A stretch of 64,000 bases of DNA from Leptospira soteropolitanensis (GCF_026151655.1 NZ_JAMQPN010000004.1:186001-250000); one strand, 5' to 3'; positions 35,169-48,088 are shown, counted from the stretch's first letter. Program-made: numbers and translations. Notes: generated by a model not told the origin, from the letters alone.

Positions 35169-35675
35169 ATGATGTTAGAAGAAGAAACAAAAGAATTTAC
35201 TGAGAAGGTCGTAAAAATAGACCGAGTTGCCAAAGTGGTGAAGGGGGGACGTCGTTTCTCCTTCAACGCACTATCGGTTGTAGGTGACTCTAAAGGAAAA
35301 GTAGGAATCGGTTTTGGAAAAGCAAATGAAGTTCCAGACGCCATCCGAAAGTCCATTGAATCGGCAAAAAAGAATTTAAAATCCATTCACTATATCGGGC
35401 ACACAGTTCCACATGATGTTGTGGGACAGTTCAAATCCGCTCGTGTGATTTTGAAGCCGGCTTCTCCGGGAACGGGAATCATCGCTGGAGCTTCTGTTCG
35501 TTCCGTATTGGAAAGAGCAGGAATTCAAGATGTTTTGACAAAGTCATGGGGATCTTCGAACCCGATGAACATTGTGAAGGCGACTATGGATGCATTACAA
35601 CAGTTGGAAACACCGTCAATGGCGGTAAAACGACGTGGTGTTAGCCTCAAACACTTGTTTGGGCAAGATCTATAA
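35169..35675 (+). CDS. rpsE: Ribosomal protein S5
   Basis: 168 residues: the double-stranded RNA-binding fold [22 protein letters not shown] and the C-terminal [13 protein letters not shown] helicase segment ([14 protein letters not shown]). Two tandem ATGs (35169, 35172) can serve as start. Confidence 0.97.
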   Translation: MMLEEETKEFTEKVVKIDRVAKVVKGGRRFSFNALSVVGDSKGKVGIGFGKANEVPDAIRKSIESAKKNLKSIHYIGHTVPHDVVGQFKSARVILKPASPGTGIIAGASVRSVLERAGIQDVLTKSWGSSNPMNIVKATMDALQQLETPSMAVKRRGVSLKHLFGQDL

Positions 35676-35689
35676 TAAGGAATCTGACT

Positions 35690-35869
35690 ATGGAAGAAGT
35701 GATCGTTACGCAAGAAAGAAGTTCAATTGGTATCATTCCGATACACAAAAAAACTCTCATTGCACTCGGCCTTAAAAAGAAAGGTCAATCCAAAAAACAC
35801 AAAATGACTCCCCAATTGAAAGGGATGTTACGACAAGTAGGTTACTTGTTGAAAGTGGAAAAGGTATAA
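35690..35869 (+). CDS. rpmD: Ribosomal protein L30
   Basis: 59 residues, too short for many ORF filters. It begins [17 protein letters not shown] and continues [17 protein letters not shown], ending LKVEKV. It lies between rpsE and rplO, the normal place, with AAGGA upstream of the ATG. Confidence 0.95.
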   Translation: MEEVIVTQERSSIGIIPIHKKTLIALGLKKKGQSKKHKMTPQLKGMLRQVGYLLKVEKV

Positions 35870-35873
35870 TTGT

Positions 35874-36407
35874 ATGGCACAAGATAGAATCGAACAAGGT
35901 CGTGGATTTGGAGCAAAACGTCCCAAAAAATCCACATCCCTCGGCAACAAAAACTTGGTTCCCGTTCCAGAAGGTGCAAAAACTTCTCCGAAACGTGTGG
36001 GTCAAGGTCCAGGATCTGGAATGGGAAAAACTTCCACTCGTGGATCCAAAGGACAAAGAGCTCGTGCGGCTTCGATGAGACGCGGATTCGAAGGTGGTCA
36101 GCTCCCTCTACACAGACGTTTGCCAAAACGTGGTTTTACCAATATTTTCTCGGTAGAGTTCCAACCAGTGAACTTGATCTCTTTGACAAAAGCAGGTCTT
36201 TCTGGGGAAGTGACTCCTACCATTCTCAAATCTAAGTCTTTGATAAAGTCAGTAGAAGGACCAATCAAATTACTCGGAACTGGAGAAGTGACTAGTGCCA
36301 TCACCATTACGGTTGATGCTTTTTCTACCTCTGCAAAAGAGAAAATTGAAAAAGCAGGTGGAAAAGTCATCATTAGAGAAAAGAAAAAAGAAGAGAAAAA
36401 AAACTAG
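35874..36407 (+). CDS. rplO: Ribosomal protein L15
   Basis: 177 residues, longer than the usual 145. About 30 extra basic residues precede the core RVGQGPGSGMGKTSTRGSKG, and a Lys/Glu-rich tail (REKKKEEKKN) follows. The conserved FEGGQLPLHRRLPKRGF segment is intact. Confidence 0.95.
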   Translation: MAQDRIEQGRGFGAKRPKKSTSLGNKNLVPVPEGAKTSPKRVGQGPGSGMGKTSTRGSKGQRARAASMRRGFEGGQLPLHRRLPKRGFTNIFSVEFQPVNLISLTKAGLSGEVTPTILKSKSLIKSVEGPIKLLGTGEVTSAITITVDAFSTSAKEKIEKAGGKVIIREKKKEEKKN

Positions 36408-36414
36408 ATAACCT

Positions 36415-37794
36415 ATGTTTCAAACCATCGCAAATATCTTTCGAATCCCGGAATTAAGATCTAAAATCCTATTTACGATAGGTATGTTGTTACTTTTCAG
36501 AATGGGAACTCACGTGACCATTCCAGGTATCAATAGTTTGATTGTAACGGGCATTACTGCCGATCCGAGTGAAGGTTTCCTCGGAATGGTAGATTTGTTT
36601 GCTGGTGGTGCTCTTCTCAAATTTTCTATTTTCGCACTAGGAATTATGCCTTATATCTCTTCTTCCATTATCATGCAGCTAGTGATGGTTCTCATTCCTA
36701 GTTTGCAAAAGATGCAAAAGGAAGGAGAAGAAGGAAGAAAAAAGATCCAACAGTACACTAAATACGGAACTCTTATTCTCTGTGCGATCCAATCACTTGC
36801 TGTGATCCAACTTGCTAACTCTTGGTCAACAGGATCAGGAACCGCGCAAGCGAAATACCCAGGTCTTATCAATCCATCTGTAGAAGGTTACTTCCTACCA
36901 ATTGCGATGTTATCCATCACTACAGGTACAGTACTACTCATTTGGCTTGGAGAACAGATCACAGAACGTGGTATCGGTAACGGAATCTCCCTTATCATTT
37001 TTGCTGGTATCATTGGTCGTATGCCAGAAGCACTCATTGCTATGTTTACCTCTGATACTTCTGATGCTCTTAGCATTCTCATTCTTATCATTATCTTTAT
37101 TGTTCTTATTGCATTAACTGTAATTTTGACCCAAGGGGTACGCCGGGTTCCATTAAATTATGGAAAACAAATGGTGGGAAGAAAGATGGTTCAGGCTCGT
37201 AGCCAATCCATTCCATTCAAAGTAAATAGTGCAAACGTTATGCCAATTATCTTTGCATCGTCGCTCATCCTTTTCCCGCAAACAATTGTTCAGTGGTTAT
37301 CCTCAAAGGGTGGTCAGTGGGCAGGTTGGGCTGTGATTATGGACTATTTCAATCCATTTTCACAAATTTGGTACCATGCCCTTTTCTATTATGTGATTTA
37401 TACATCTCTAATTATTTTCTTTGCTTATTTTTATACGGCAATTCAGTTCAACCCACAGGAACTTGCTGATAACCTAAAAAAATACGGTGGGTTTATTCCA
37501 GGTGTTCGCCCGGGTAGCCAAACCAAAGAGATGATCGAGAAAATTTTGAATCGAATCACTTTACCTGGTGCTCTTTTCCTTGCAGGTCTTGCTCTTGCTC
37601 CGTATCTTATCATCAAGTTTTTAAACCTCGGTTCCAACACCGGCGGTGGAACTTTGGTGTATACTTTTGGCGGAACTTCGCTTCTGATTATGGTGGGTGT
37701 GGCACTCGAAACTTTAAAACAAATCGAAGCCCAACTACTCATGAGAAATTACGAAGGATTCATGAAGAAGACTAAAATCAAGGGAAGAGTGTAA
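36415..37794 (+). CDS. secY: Preprotein translocase channel SecY
   Basis: 459 residues with ten transmembrane helices, the plug-region [12 protein letters not shown], and the C5 cytoplasmic loop (TEFTGG-type region replaced by [22 protein letters not shown]). It forms the Sec channel with SecE (11931). No SecG gene is in the window. Confidence 0.97.
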   Translation: MFQTIANIFRIPELRSKILFTIGMLLLFRMGTHVTIPGINSLIVTGITADPSEGFLGMVDLFAGGALLKFSIFALGIMPYISSSIIMQLVMVLIPSLQKMQKEGEEGRKKIQQYTKYGTLILCAIQSLAVIQLANSWSTGSGTAQAKYPGLINPSVEGYFLPIAMLSITTGTVLLIWLGEQITERGIGNGISLIIFAGIIGRMPEALIAMFTSDTSDALSILILIIIFIVLIALTVILTQGVRRVPLNYGKQMVGRKMVQARSQSIPFKVNSANVMPIIFASSLILFPQTIVQWLSSKGGQWAGWAVIMDYFNPFSQIWYHALFYYVIYTSLIIFFAYFYTAIQFNPQELADNLKKYGGFIPGVRPGSQTKEMIEKILNRITLPGALFLAGLALAPYLIIKFLNLGSNTGGGTLVYTFGGTSLLIMVGVALETLKQIEAQLLMRNYEGFMKKTKIKGRV

Positions 37795-37797
37795 CGA

Positions 37798-38358
37798 ATG
37801 AAGAGACTCATTTTTATGGGGCCCCCAGGTGCTGGAAAAGGGACCCAAGCTGACATCATCAAAGAGAAATACAAAATTCCACAAATCTCTACCGGAGATA
37901 TCCTCCGTGCTGCCGTAAAAAACGGAACCCCTATGGGGATAGAAGCAAAAAAATATATGGACGCAGGGGACCTAGTTCCAGATGCTGTCGTTATCGGCAT
38001 AATTCGCGACCGATTGGTCGAATCTGATTGTGCGAATGGATTCATTCTGGATGGATTTCCTAGGACGGTGGAGCAAGCAAAGGCTCTCTCGGAAATCCTC
38101 AAAGAGCTTCACATGGAGCTCGACTCCGTTGTCAACCTAGACGTTCCTGACGAAGAACTCGTCAAACGGTTGCTAGGTAGAGCGATCAAAGAAGGACGCT
38201 CGGATGACAACGAAGAGACCATCAAAAACCGTCTGCATACTTACAACACCAAGACGTTGCCCCTAATAGACTTTTATAAAGGCTCTGGGATCCTTCGGCA
38301 AATTAATGGTTTGGGAAGTATGGAAGAAATCACTAACACTATTTTAAAATCGATCTAG
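37798..38358 (+). CDS. adk: Adenylate kinase, short-LID form
   Basis: 186 residues with the P-loop [20 protein letters not shown] (AMP binding) and a short LID ([19 protein letters not shown]) without zinc cysteines. It interconverts ATP, AMP and ADP. Its place between secY and infA is standard. The usual neighbour map (methionine aminopeptidase) is missing. Confidence 0.97.
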   Translation: MKRLIFMGPPGAGKGTQADIIKEKYKIPQISTGDILRAAVKNGTPMGIEAKKYMDAGDLVPDAVVIGIIRDRLVESDCANGFILDGFPRTVEQAKALSEILKELHMELDSVVNLDVPDEELVKRLLGRAIKEGRSDDNEETIKNRLHTYNTKTLPLIDFYKGSGILRQINGLGSMEEITNTILKSI

Positions 38359-38371
38359 TAGGAGATAGACC

Positions 38372-38590
38372 CTGGCTAAGGAAGAAGCAATCACGATTGA
38401 CGGAACCGTTCTAGAACCGTTACCAAATGCTATGTTCCGTGTGGAACTTGAGAATGGTCATAAGGTTTTAGCACATATTTCAGGAAAGATGCGTATGCAT
38501 TATATTCGTATTTTACCTGGAGATAAAGTCACAGTGGAACTTTCTCCTTATGACTTAACCAAGGGCCGTATTACTTACAGAAAGAAATAG
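38372..38590 (+). CDS. infA: Translation initiation factor IF-1 with CTG start codon
   Basis: 72 residues reading (M)[20 protein letters not shown] and so on to [10 protein letters not shown], a full-length OB-fold IF-1. The only in-frame codon able to start it is CTG at 38372-38374. The reading frame hits TAG at 38366-38368 two codons upstream, and the next internal ATG (Met21) would delete the first beta strand. GGAG at 38361-38364 is correctly spaced for the CTG. IF-1 itself binds the A site during initiation, so a weak start could be a regulatory device. A point mutation or sequencing error from ATG is the alternative. Confidence 0.93.
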   Translation: MAKEEAITIDGTVLEPLPNAMFRVELENGHKVLAHISGKMRMHYIRILPGDKVTVELSPYDLTKGRITYRKK

Positions 38591-38599
38591 GAAACTATA

Positions 38600-38713
38600 A
38601 TGAAAGTTAGAGCATCAGTAAAAAAAATCTGTCCTGAATGCAAAGTCATTCGCAGAAAAGGTGTAATCCGAGTGATTTGCACGAACCCAAAACACAAACA
38701 AAGGCAAAGATAG
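38600..38713 (+). CDS. rpmJ: Ribosomal protein L36, zinc-binding type
   Basis: 37 residues: [15 protein letters not shown] followed by [11 protein letters not shown], giving the Cys-Cys-Cys-His zinc site. Too short for most ORF lists. It lies in the standard infA-rpmJ-rpsM order. Confidence 0.96.
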   Translation: MKVRASVKKICPECKVIRRKGVIRVICTNPKHKQRQR

Positions 38714-38719
38714 AAAGAT

Positions 38720-39097
38720 ATGGCACGTATCGCGGGTGTTGATTTACCATCAAACAAAAGAATAGTGATCGGTCTTACATACGTATTTGGTATTGGTAAG
38801 ACTTCCTCTCAAAATATCCTGAAAAAAGCAGGGATTGACGAATCTATCCGGGTGAAGGACCTTTCGGACGAACAAGAAGCCGCGATCCGAAGAGTTATTG
38901 AAGAATCATACCAGGTAGAAGGGGATCTTCGTTCCGAAGTCAACCTAAATATCAAACGATTGATGGATGTGGGTTGTTACCGAGGTTTCCGTCACAGACG
39001 TGGACTTCCAGTCAACGGACAAAGAACAAGAACCAACGCAAGAACCCGTAAGGGAGTCAAGAAGACTGTAGCCAATAAGAAAAAGGCTACTAAGTAG
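38720..39097 (+). CDS. rpsM: Ribosomal protein S13
   Basis: 125 residues: [26 protein letters not shown] at the N terminus and the basic [18 protein letters not shown] tail that touches P-site tRNA. Confidence 0.97.
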   Translation: MARIAGVDLPSNKRIVIGLTYVFGIGKTSSQNILKKAGIDESIRVKDLSDEQEAAIRRVIEESYQVEGDLRSEVNLNIKRLMDVGCYRGFRHRRGLPVNGQRTRTNARTRKGVKKTVANKKKATK

Positions 39098-39108
39098 AGG
39101 ACTAATCC

Positions 39109-39522
39109 ATGGCTGAAAAAGACGCAAAGAATAAAAAAGATACCAAAAAGGTTAAGAAAAAAGAAAAGAAAAACGTTCCGCGGGGTAAGGTGTACATCCA
39201 AGCTTCGTTTAACAATACAATCGTATCCATTACAGATATGGCTGGAAACGTTCTTTCTTGGTCTTCATCTGGAATGATGGGATTTCGTGGATCCAAAAAA
39301 TCCACTCCTTATGCAGCACAAGTAGCTGCAACTAATGCTGCTGAGAAAGCAATTGAAGCTGCTGGTCTTTCAGAAGTGGATGTAATGGTTTCGGGTCCTG
39401 GAATTGGACGTGAATCTGCCATTCGTTCTTTAACCACAAAAGGGATTGCAATCAAACTCATTAAAGACGTAACTCCGCTCCCGCACAATGGGTGCCGACC
39501 ACGAAAAAGAAGAAGGGTGTAG
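39109..39522 (+). CDS. rpsK: Ribosomal protein S11 with Lys-rich N-terminal extension
   Basis: 137 residues. About 25 N-terminal residues are Lys/Asp-rich ([15 protein letters not shown]). The core follows with [13 protein letters not shown] and ends [15 protein letters not shown]. It forms the platform near the E site. Confidence 0.97.
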   Translation: MAEKDAKNKKDTKKVKKKEKKNVPRGKVYIQASFNNTIVSITDMAGNVLSWSSSGMMGFRGSKKSTPYAAQVAATNAAEKAIEAAGLSEVDVMVSGPGIGRESAIRSLTTKGIAIKLIKDVTPLPHNGCRPRKRRRV

Positions 39523-39531
39523 GAATTAGAT

Positions 39532-40164
39532 ATGGCACGTTACCGAGGTCCAGTTGTTAAATTGATGAGAAGAGAGGGTCTTAACCTCTTTCTTAAAAAT
39601 AGTCATACATTACATAAAGAAAAATCTTCACTTGAAAAGAGAAAGTATCCACCAGGTCTTCCTCCTAAGAAAAAAGGGAAGGTAACAGAATACGGTGCAC
39701 AGCTCCGTGAAAAGCAAAAAGTGAAACGCGCTTATGGTGTTTTAGAAAAACAATTTCGTAGATACTTTGAAGAAGCATCTCACACTCCAGGGATTCCTGG
39801 TGAGAACCTCCTCCAATTCCTAGAAAGAAGATTGGATAACGTTCTTTATCGTATGGGTTTTGCTGTCACTAGAAGACAAGCTCGTAACTTTGTAGCTCAC
39901 AGACACATTCTTGTGAATGGCCACAGAGTGGATATTTGTTCTTATCGTGTGAATGTTGGTGATAAAATCGAAATTCGTGAGAAGTTTCAAAAATCCGCGT
40001 TTATTGAAGAAAATATCAAACTTGCTCAAGCAATCAATCGAACTGCTTCTTGGGTGAGTGTGGATTATACCAAGTTCTCCGGAGAAGTGACTTCACTTCC
40101 AACAAGAGAGCATATTGATATTCCTGTGAAAGAACAGGTAATCGTAGAGTTGTACTCGAAGTAA
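39532..40164 (+). CDS. rpsD: Ribosomal protein S4, cysteine-free (C-) type
   Basis: 210 residues with the S4 domain ([31 protein letters not shown]). The N-terminal region lacks the four zinc cysteines seen in C+ S4 proteins. It is a primary 16S binder and the alpha-operon repressor in E. coli. Confidence 0.97.
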   Translation: MARYRGPVVKLMRREGLNLFLKNSHTLHKEKSSLEKRKYPPGLPPKKKGKVTEYGAQLREKQKVKRAYGVLEKQFRRYFEEASHTPGIPGENLLQFLERRLDNVLYRMGFAVTRRQARNFVAHRHILVNGHRVDICSYRVNVGDKIEIREKFQKSAFIEENIKLAQAINRTASWVSVDYTKFSGEVTSLPTREHIDIPVKEQVIVELYSK

Positions 40165-40189
40165 GAATTTAGAGAAGAAGGATACGACA

Positions 40190-41167
40190 TTGTCTCCAAA
40201 GAATTTATTAAAAGGTTTTAAAAGACCCAAAAAAATCGAATTCACTACCGATGTGAATACACCAAACTACGGTAAGTTTGTTGCAGAGCCTTTCGAAAGA
40301 GGAATTGGTACTACGATCGGTAACTCCCTTCGTCGTACGCTCATGTCTTCTATTGAGGGAGCGGCAATTTCCGCAATTCGTATTGAAGGAGTCTCTCACG
40401 AGTTCTCTTATATCGAAGGTGTAGCCGAAGACGTAACGCGTATCATTCTTAACTTAAAACAAGTTCGAATCAAATACGAGCCTGAGGACAAAGAAGCAAG
40501 TAAAGTTATCCACCTAGAATTGAAAGGTGCAGGTTATTTCCGTGCGGCTGACTTGGCAGTTGACTCTTCTATTGAAATCATGAATCCAGACCTTCATATA
40601 GCAACTCTCAATGAGGATGCCAATTTGATTATGGATTTGGAAATTCAAAGGGGACGCGGTTACGTTCCTGCAGAAGATAAAAAGAAAGACATCGAAGTAT
40701 TAGGAACGATCCCGATCGATTCTATTTTTTCACCAATCCAAAAAGTATTGTTCGAGGTGTCAGAAACTCGTGTTGCACAACGTTCTGATTACGAAAAACT
40801 TACTATGGAAGTTTGGACAGACGGTTCTGTTTCTCCAGAAGATGCAGTTGCACAAGCAGCAAAAATTCTAAAAGATCACCTTACTGTTTTCATCAATTTC
40901 GAAGAAGAGATTGAAGAAGAAGAGGAAGAGTTAGATGAAGCTGACGAAAAACTAAAAGCAGCGTTATCAAAACATGTGGAAGAATTGGAACTTTCCGTTC
41001 GATCCACTAACGTTCTTCGTAGTTTGGAAATCGACTTCATTGGAGAGCTCGTAAAGAGATCTGAAGACGAAATGACTAAATCAAAACATTTCAGCGAACA
41101 AAGTTTACAAGAGTTGAAAGCAAAACTTTCTTCTATGGGACTTTCTTTCGGTATGAGAGATTTTTAA
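40190..41167 (+). CDS. rpoA: RNA polymerase alpha subunit with acidic linker
   Basis: 325 residues starting at TTG 40190 (AAGAAGGA upstream). The N-terminal dimerisation domain contains [20 protein letters not shown]. An acidic run of Glu/Asp (about residues 240-258) forms the interdomain linker. The C-terminal domain ([16 protein letters not shown] ... [10 protein letters not shown]) contacts UP elements and activators. Confidence 0.97.
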   Translation: MSPKNLLKGFKRPKKIEFTTDVNTPNYGKFVAEPFERGIGTTIGNSLRRTLMSSIEGAAISAIRIEGVSHEFSYIEGVAEDVTRIILNLKQVRIKYEPEDKEASKVIHLELKGAGYFRAADLAVDSSIEIMNPDLHIATLNEDANLIMDLEIQRGRGYVPAEDKKKDIEVLGTIPIDSIFSPIQKVLFEVSETRVAQRSDYEKLTMEVWTDGSVSPEDAVAQAAKILKDHLTVFINFEEEIEEEEEELDEADEKLKAALSKHVEELELSVRSTNVLRSLEIDFIGELVKRSEDEMTKSKHFSEQSLQELKAKLSSMGLSFGMRDF

Positions 41168-41168
41168 G

Positions 41169-41684
41169 ATGAATAAACGTAATAAAGTTAAACAACTCAA
41201 TAGATCCGCGGATCATAGAAAAGCTATGATTCAAAATATGGTAATCTCTTTGCTCCGCCACGAAAGAATCGAATCTTCTGTTGCGAAGCTAAAGGTAGCT
41301 CGTTCTTATGCGGAACGAATCATCACTAGAGCAAAACGTAATTTAGATGCTAACCTAGCTAATCTTGATGAACAAAAGAAAAATGCAGCGATTCTTCATA
41401 ACACAAGGTATCTTTATAGCCACCTTGGTGACCAAGAAATCGTTAACAAACTTTTGAAAGATCTTGCTAATCGTTATGCAGAAAGAGTGGGTGGATACAC
41501 ACGAATCATTCGTTTGGTAAACCGTCCTTCTGATAACACAGCGATGGGAATTTTGGAACTTGTTGATCGCAAAACTCAAGACGAGTTGAAAGCGGAGACA
41601 AAGGCAAAACGCGAAGAGAAAAAACCTGCTAAAAAAGAAGAAAAACCGAAAAAAGCTAAGAAAGAAAAAGTAGCTGCTAAGTAA
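41169..41684 (+). CDS. rplQ: Ribosomal protein L17 with charged C-terminal tail
   Basis: 171 residues. The conserved core ([26 protein letters not shown]) is followed, after about residue 125, by a tail of alternating Lys, Glu and Ala ([16 protein letters not shown]). It is the last gene of the ribosomal block, one base after the rpoA stop. Confidence 0.96.
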   Translation: MNKRNKVKQLNRSADHRKAMIQNMVISLLRHERIESSVAKLKVARSYAERIITRAKRNLDANLANLDEQKKNAAILHNTRYLYSHLGDQEIVNKLLKDLANRYAERVGGYTRIIRLVNRPSDNTAMGILELVDRKTQDELKAETKAKREEKKPAKKEEKPKKAKKEKVAAK

Positions 41685-41712
41685 TCAACTTTTCCTTTGT
41701 AATGTTTTTAAG

Positions 41713-41745
41713 AAAAGCCTGCTCATCCGAGTAGGCTTTTTTTTT
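41713..41745 (+). terminator. Rho-independent terminator closing the ribosomal block
   Basis: AAAAGCCTGCTC pairs with GAGTAGGCTTTT (one G-U pair) around ATCC, followed by a T run reaching 41745. It lies 28 bp past rplQ. Confidence 0.88.
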
Positions 41746-41790
41746 ATTGCATTCGTATGAAGTTCCGCTAAAAATCTACATTCCAAACGA

Positions 41791-43611
41791 ATGACTCCTA
41801 TCCTTCCTACAACTGATTCCATTTGGCACACCGCTTTTAGTTCTAGTCCTATTGGAATGGCACTTACGGACATGCAAACTGGATTGTATGTCGACGCGAA
41901 CGAAATTTACTGTTCGTGGCTTGGCCGAAGTAGGGAGGAGGTGATAGGGAAATCAACTTTAGATTTGGGAATTTATTCGAATTCCAATGATAGAGAAGCC
42001 ATTTTAGCAAGGTTAATCAGTGATGGTTTGGTCCTCAATATGGAAGTACCTCTGGTAACCAAACAAGGCTCTACGGTTACGATTCTTTTTAGTGGGCGTA
42101 TCGTGGAGAATGGAAAATATCTATTATCTGCAGGTCAAAATATTACAGCCCTAAAGGAAAAAGAATACCTGGCCGCGGTTTTACAAAGTGAGTTAGTCAT
42201 CAGTAAAGAACTCTTTGAGAGTGTTTTCCGTTTGAATCCAGCAGCAGTTAGTTTATCCAATGCAGAAACTGCCGTTTACGATGATGTGAATGAAGCCTAT
42301 TGTCGTCTGATTGGCTATTCCAGAGAGGAAATCATTGGGCGTACATCTTATGACCTGAATATCTGGATAACCAAATTTGATCGAGAAAGATTGAAGGCAG
42401 AACTCCTAAAGAAAGGTTGGAGTACGGGAATGGAGGCAAGTATACGCACTAAATCTGGAGAAATACGCCATGTAGTTTCGGGAAATACCATTTTACAGAC
42501 GAAGGGTAGATCGACTTTACTTGCTATCCTTATCGATGTTACTGAATCCAAACAGAATAAGGAGGCCCTCGAATTCGCGGTCAAGGAAAGAACGAAAGAA
42601 CTCAATCGACTTTTAGAGGATTTGCAGAAAACACAAGACCAATTAATTCTTTCAGAAAAAATGGCCACCTTGGGACAGTTAGTTGCAGGAGTTGCGCATG
42701 AAATAAATAATCCACTTGCAGCGATTGCAGCCTTTAGCGAACAAATTTTCAATCGTATGGGAAATTTTGGTACAAGATTGTTTCTTATAAAAGAAATTTT
42801 CTCAAAATATTCAGATAAGGAGATAAATGAAATTATTTCTTGGGTAATTGAGTTATTTACAATTAAACCAAAGACCTATAACTTTTCTGATTCGAGAAAA
42901 GCTAAAAAGGCATTAGAAAGTATTTTTATAATTTTGCAAATTGATTCCGCTTATGATTTAGCTGATAGAATTGTTGATCTTGGAGTTTCCGATTTTGTTT
43001 TAGAAAATGAAAGTTTTTTACCTTATTTTAAGTCATCGCCGCTTTTAGATTTAGTATTATCAGAATTGAATTCCCTACGTAGTATTGAATCGATTCGATT
43101 GGCCGTTGAAAGAACTTCGAAAATTGTTTATAGCCTTAAAAACTATGGTAGGTTTGATCGCAACGAGGCAAAAGCAGACATTAACATAGTTGATACCATT
43201 GAAACTGTACTAACCCTTTATCAGAACAAAATGAAAACTGGAGTGGAATGTATTCGTTTGTACAATGCTAATCCCACTATATCGGGGTATCCAGATGAGC
43301 TGATTCAAATTTGGACCAACCTAATCTACAATTCCTTACAAGCTATGTCTTTTAAAGGAACACTCACCATTCAAATTGACGAAACCGAGAAAGAAGTGGA
43401 GGTCCGGGTAAAAGACAATGGCCCTGGAATTCCCCAAGCCATTCAAAAACGAATTTTTGAACCATTTTATACTACTAAGGAAAAAGGGGAAGGGACCGGA
43501 CTTGGCCTTGGGATTGTCAAACAATCCGTCGAGGAAAGGCACCGTGGCCGGATTCAGTTCCATTCTGAACCAGGTTACACGGAGTTTTTTGTAATTCTTC
43601 CTAAATTCTAG
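41791..43611 (+). CDS. PAS-PAS sensor histidine kinase with interrupted DHp domain
   Basis: 606 residues, soluble. Two PAS domains (about 12-125 and 140-255) have YxDxNExYCxxxGxSREExIG repeats. A short coiled coil is followed by the H-box VAGVAHEINNPLAA (His303). The N-box NSLQAM (Asn514) and the G boxes DNGPGIP and GTGLGLGIVKQ follow. H-box to N-box distance is about 210 residues, roughly twice normal. The extra residues (about 321-430) are AT-rich and lie between DHp helix 1 and the helix-2-like RLAVERTSKIVYSLKNYGRF. No cognate response regulator is adjacent. The 3' end overlaps the minus-strand gene by 11 bp. Confidence 0.88.
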   Translation: MTPILPTTDSIWHTAFSSSPIGMALTDMQTGLYVDANEIYCSWLGRSREEVIGKSTLDLGIYSNSNDREAILARLISDGLVLNMEVPLVTKQGSTVTILFSGRIVENGKYLLSAGQNITALKEKEYLAAVLQSELVISKELFESVFRLNPAAVSLSNAETAVYDDVNEAYCRLIGYSREEIIGRTSYDLNIWITKFDRERLKAELLKKGWSTGMEASIRTKSGEIRHVVSGNTILQTKGRSTLLAILIDVTESKQNKEALEFAVKERTKELNRLLEDLQKTQDQLILSEKMATLGQLVAGVAHEINNPLAAIAAFSEQIFNRMGNFGTRLFLIKEIFSKYSDKEINEIISWVIELFTIKPKTYNFSDSRKAKKALESIFIILQIDSAYDLADRIVDLGVSDFVLENESFLPYFKSSPLLDLVLSELNSLRSIESIRLAVERTSKIVYSLKNYGRFDRNEAKADINIVDTIETVLTLYQNKMKTGVECIRLYNANPTISGYPDELIQIWTNLIYNSLQAMSFKGTLTIQIDETEKEVEVRVKDNGPGIPQAIQKRIFEPFYTTKEKGEGTGLGLGIVKQSVEERHRGRIQFHSEPGYTEFFVILPKF

Positions 43612-45619
43612 CCAGTTGCATTTGTAGTTTTTCGGCAATCAAGTCAAAGTCTTCGTTTTGAATCACTGTTCTATAGGCCGCAGTCACGATGGGATGTCTT
43701 TTTTCATCCAGTTGGATTAAATTTGGTAACACCTTAAGACCATAAAAACCATTCGTTATTTTTTCTGGCCTTGTACCATACGCAAGATCATACCCATACT
43801 TTCTATCTCTTGTATCAGAACCGAAACAAGCCAACATAAAGTCTGTCATACCGGAGAGACCATTGAAAGTAGTAGGATCTCCGCCGAGTAATACCCCAAT
43901 CGATACCATTTCATTAAAAAAGCGATTGCTTAAATGGAATAGTGTATTATCAACATTTCCGCCTAACTCACGTTTGAAATATCCTTCCACAAGTCCCATT
44001 GCCAAAGCATAAACAGTTTTTAATGCCCCACCCAACTGGACTCCTTTTGTGTCTCGCGAATTAATGGCAGTTCTCGTGAATACATAGTTATTTGTAAGGA
44101 GCTCTTTTAGTTTTGGAATGAGAGAGTCTTCGAAAGCCGAAATTTCAAAACCAGAAATTTTTCTTTCCATTATCTGATCAGGATAACATGCACCAGAAAC
44201 AACTGCTAGGCGGTCTCTTTCGATAAGAAGTAATTCGTGTAGGTCCTCAAGGATAAGTCCTTTCTTAGAACCAGTAAAACCTTTGATGACATTTACCATT
44301 GGTGATTTATTTTTTTGCAGATGGGTTCTGATTTTAGAATAAATTCCATCGAATTCCCAAGGATTTGTACCTTGGATAAATAGAGTGGCCGATCCCAATA
44401 TTTCTGGTTTGTCCGAAAATTCAATATTCGGTGGAAGTTTGTAAATGGGATAATGAACTACATCGCGCTTTTCTTCATTACTTTGTTTTACCATTTCTGA
44501 ATCAGGACTGTAAATGGTTACTTTTACATTTTTATTTGCCATCACGCAGGCAAAGGCAACGGACATATTGGAAGATCCAATGATGACCACATGTTCGTCT
44601 GGTTTTTTCGGAATTGAAATGAGTTGGTTGGTTTCCCTGACATCACCTTTATAAAGGTTACGATAAGTTCCATGTTTATGTTTGTTTAAATTGCTACCTA
44701 CAAGAAGTGCAAGGTTATCAATGATAAATTGTTTTTTGTCACCTGTGCCAGGAAAAGAAATTTGTTCAATATGAGATGGAAAAGACTCCATTTCTTTTTT
44801 TGTAAGTTCACCAACAAGCACTGGTTTGCCGATGACAAGTTTTCCGACCGCTTGGTTAAAAAGTAAACCTTCGATAGGAAGAATTTTTTCTGTTCCCTCT
44901 AGTGAGATAGGAAGGATAACTTTGTTTGCAACATAATGGTATACAGTATCCACAAAGGGCATTAACCTTCCATCGCGAGACCTAGTTCCCTCTGGAAAAA
45001 TGGAAATGACCTTTCCATCTGATTGTAATTTTTGTGAATTACGAAAGGCACGCATATTGATCTTGGTCATTACATCGGAAAGTGATGGATTGTCTGCCAT
45101 GTCCTTTTTGGAACAAACAAGAAGGGTTCCAAACATATAGAGACCGAGGCGGGTAAAGTCTGGTTCGAAAGCAAGTCTTCCTGCGATAAAGACGAGCGAT
45201 TCAGCTATCTTTCTTCCTTCTGGCCCTGAGTTGTACAAAAGAGTAAAGATGGCAGGTGCATCTAAATGGCTTAGGTGGTTGGAAATTAATGTGACAGGGT
45301 ATTTGCCGATGACCCCATCCAAAAGTTTCAGATTTTCTGTCCCCTCCACTTTGAATTTCTTCATAATGGGATCGAGAAATTTTAACATAAAATCGCGTGG
45401 TTCCGGACGAATGTCGGTATACACTCCGATTTCTTCCAATCGATCTGGTTCTTGGAAGATGTCCATGACCTTAGGTTTCGGAGTGCTTTGCGAAAGAACT
45501 AAAAACTCTTCTAAAATGGACTTTGCTTCTGACTCGGTAAGACCCGATTTTACAAATAGGTGGATGTTCTCAAAAAATTCTTTATGCCAGCGTCCCAAAG
45601 TGGCTTCTTTTTCTGTCAT
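43601..45619 (-). CDS. Fused acyltransferase (PlsC/GPAT-like) and glycerol-3-phosphate dehydrogenase (GpsA-like)
   Basis: 672 residues in two parts. Part 1 (about 80-300) is a PlsC-type acyltransferase with the HX4D motif NHLSHLD (114-120) and FPEGTRSRDG (208-217). Part 2 (about 342-672) is GpsA-like, with IKGFTG (445-450), GALKTVYALAMGL (531-543, catalytic Lys) and GLSGMTDFMLACFGSDTRDRKYG. The dinucleotide loop is degenerate: GSSNMS (348-353) in place of GxGxWG. Together the parts would reduce dihydroxyacetone phosphate and acylate the product or lysophosphatidate at the membrane face. The degenerate loop leaves open whether the dehydrogenase half is active. Confidence 0.85.
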   Translation of the reverse strand: MTEKEATLGRWHKEFFENIHLFVKSGLTESEAKSILEEFLVLSQSTPKPKVMDIFQEPDRLEEIGVYTDIRPEPRDFMLKFLDPIMKKFKVEGTENLKLLDGVIGKYPVTLISNHLSHLDAPAIFTLLYNSGPEGRKIAESLVFIAGRLAFEPDFTRLGLYMFGTLLVCSKKDMADNPSLSDVMTKINMRAFRNSQKLQSDGKVISIFPEGTRSRDGRLMPFVDTVYHYVANKVILPISLEGTEKILPIEGLLFNQAVGKLVIGKPVLVGELTKKEMESFPSHIEQISFPGTGDKKQFIIDNLALLVGSNLNKHKHGTYRNLYKGDVRETNQLISIPKKPDEHVVIIGSSNMSVAFACVMANKNVKVTIYSPDSEMVKQSNEEKRDVVHYPIYKLPPNIEFSDKPEILGSATLFIQGTNPWEFDGIYSKIRTHLQKNKSPMVNVIKGFTGSKKGLILEDLHELLLIERDRLAVVSGACYPDQIMERKISGFEISAFEDSLIPKLKELLTNNYVFTRTAINSRDTKGVQLGGALKTVYALAMGLVEGYFKRELGGNVDNTLFHLSNRFFNEMVSIGVLLGGDPTTFNGLSGMTDFMLACFGSDTRDRKYGYDLAYGTRPEKITNGFYGLKVLPNLIQLDEKRHPIVTAAYRTVIQNEDFDLIAEKLQMQLARI

Positions 45620-45741
45620 GTATGCCTCTAAACCGACATTAAATTACTGAAAACTTTCGATTTGTCTATTCGATTTTTACAATTGATTGCGTAAATCCAG
45701 GATTTCTCTAAACTGACTTCTTGGGTGATCGAGATCCCGGT

Positions 45742-48049
<2,308 letters not shown>

Positions 48050-48088
48050 AAAAAAATGCGAGCTCTTGATCTTTTTTTTAAGTAGTTG

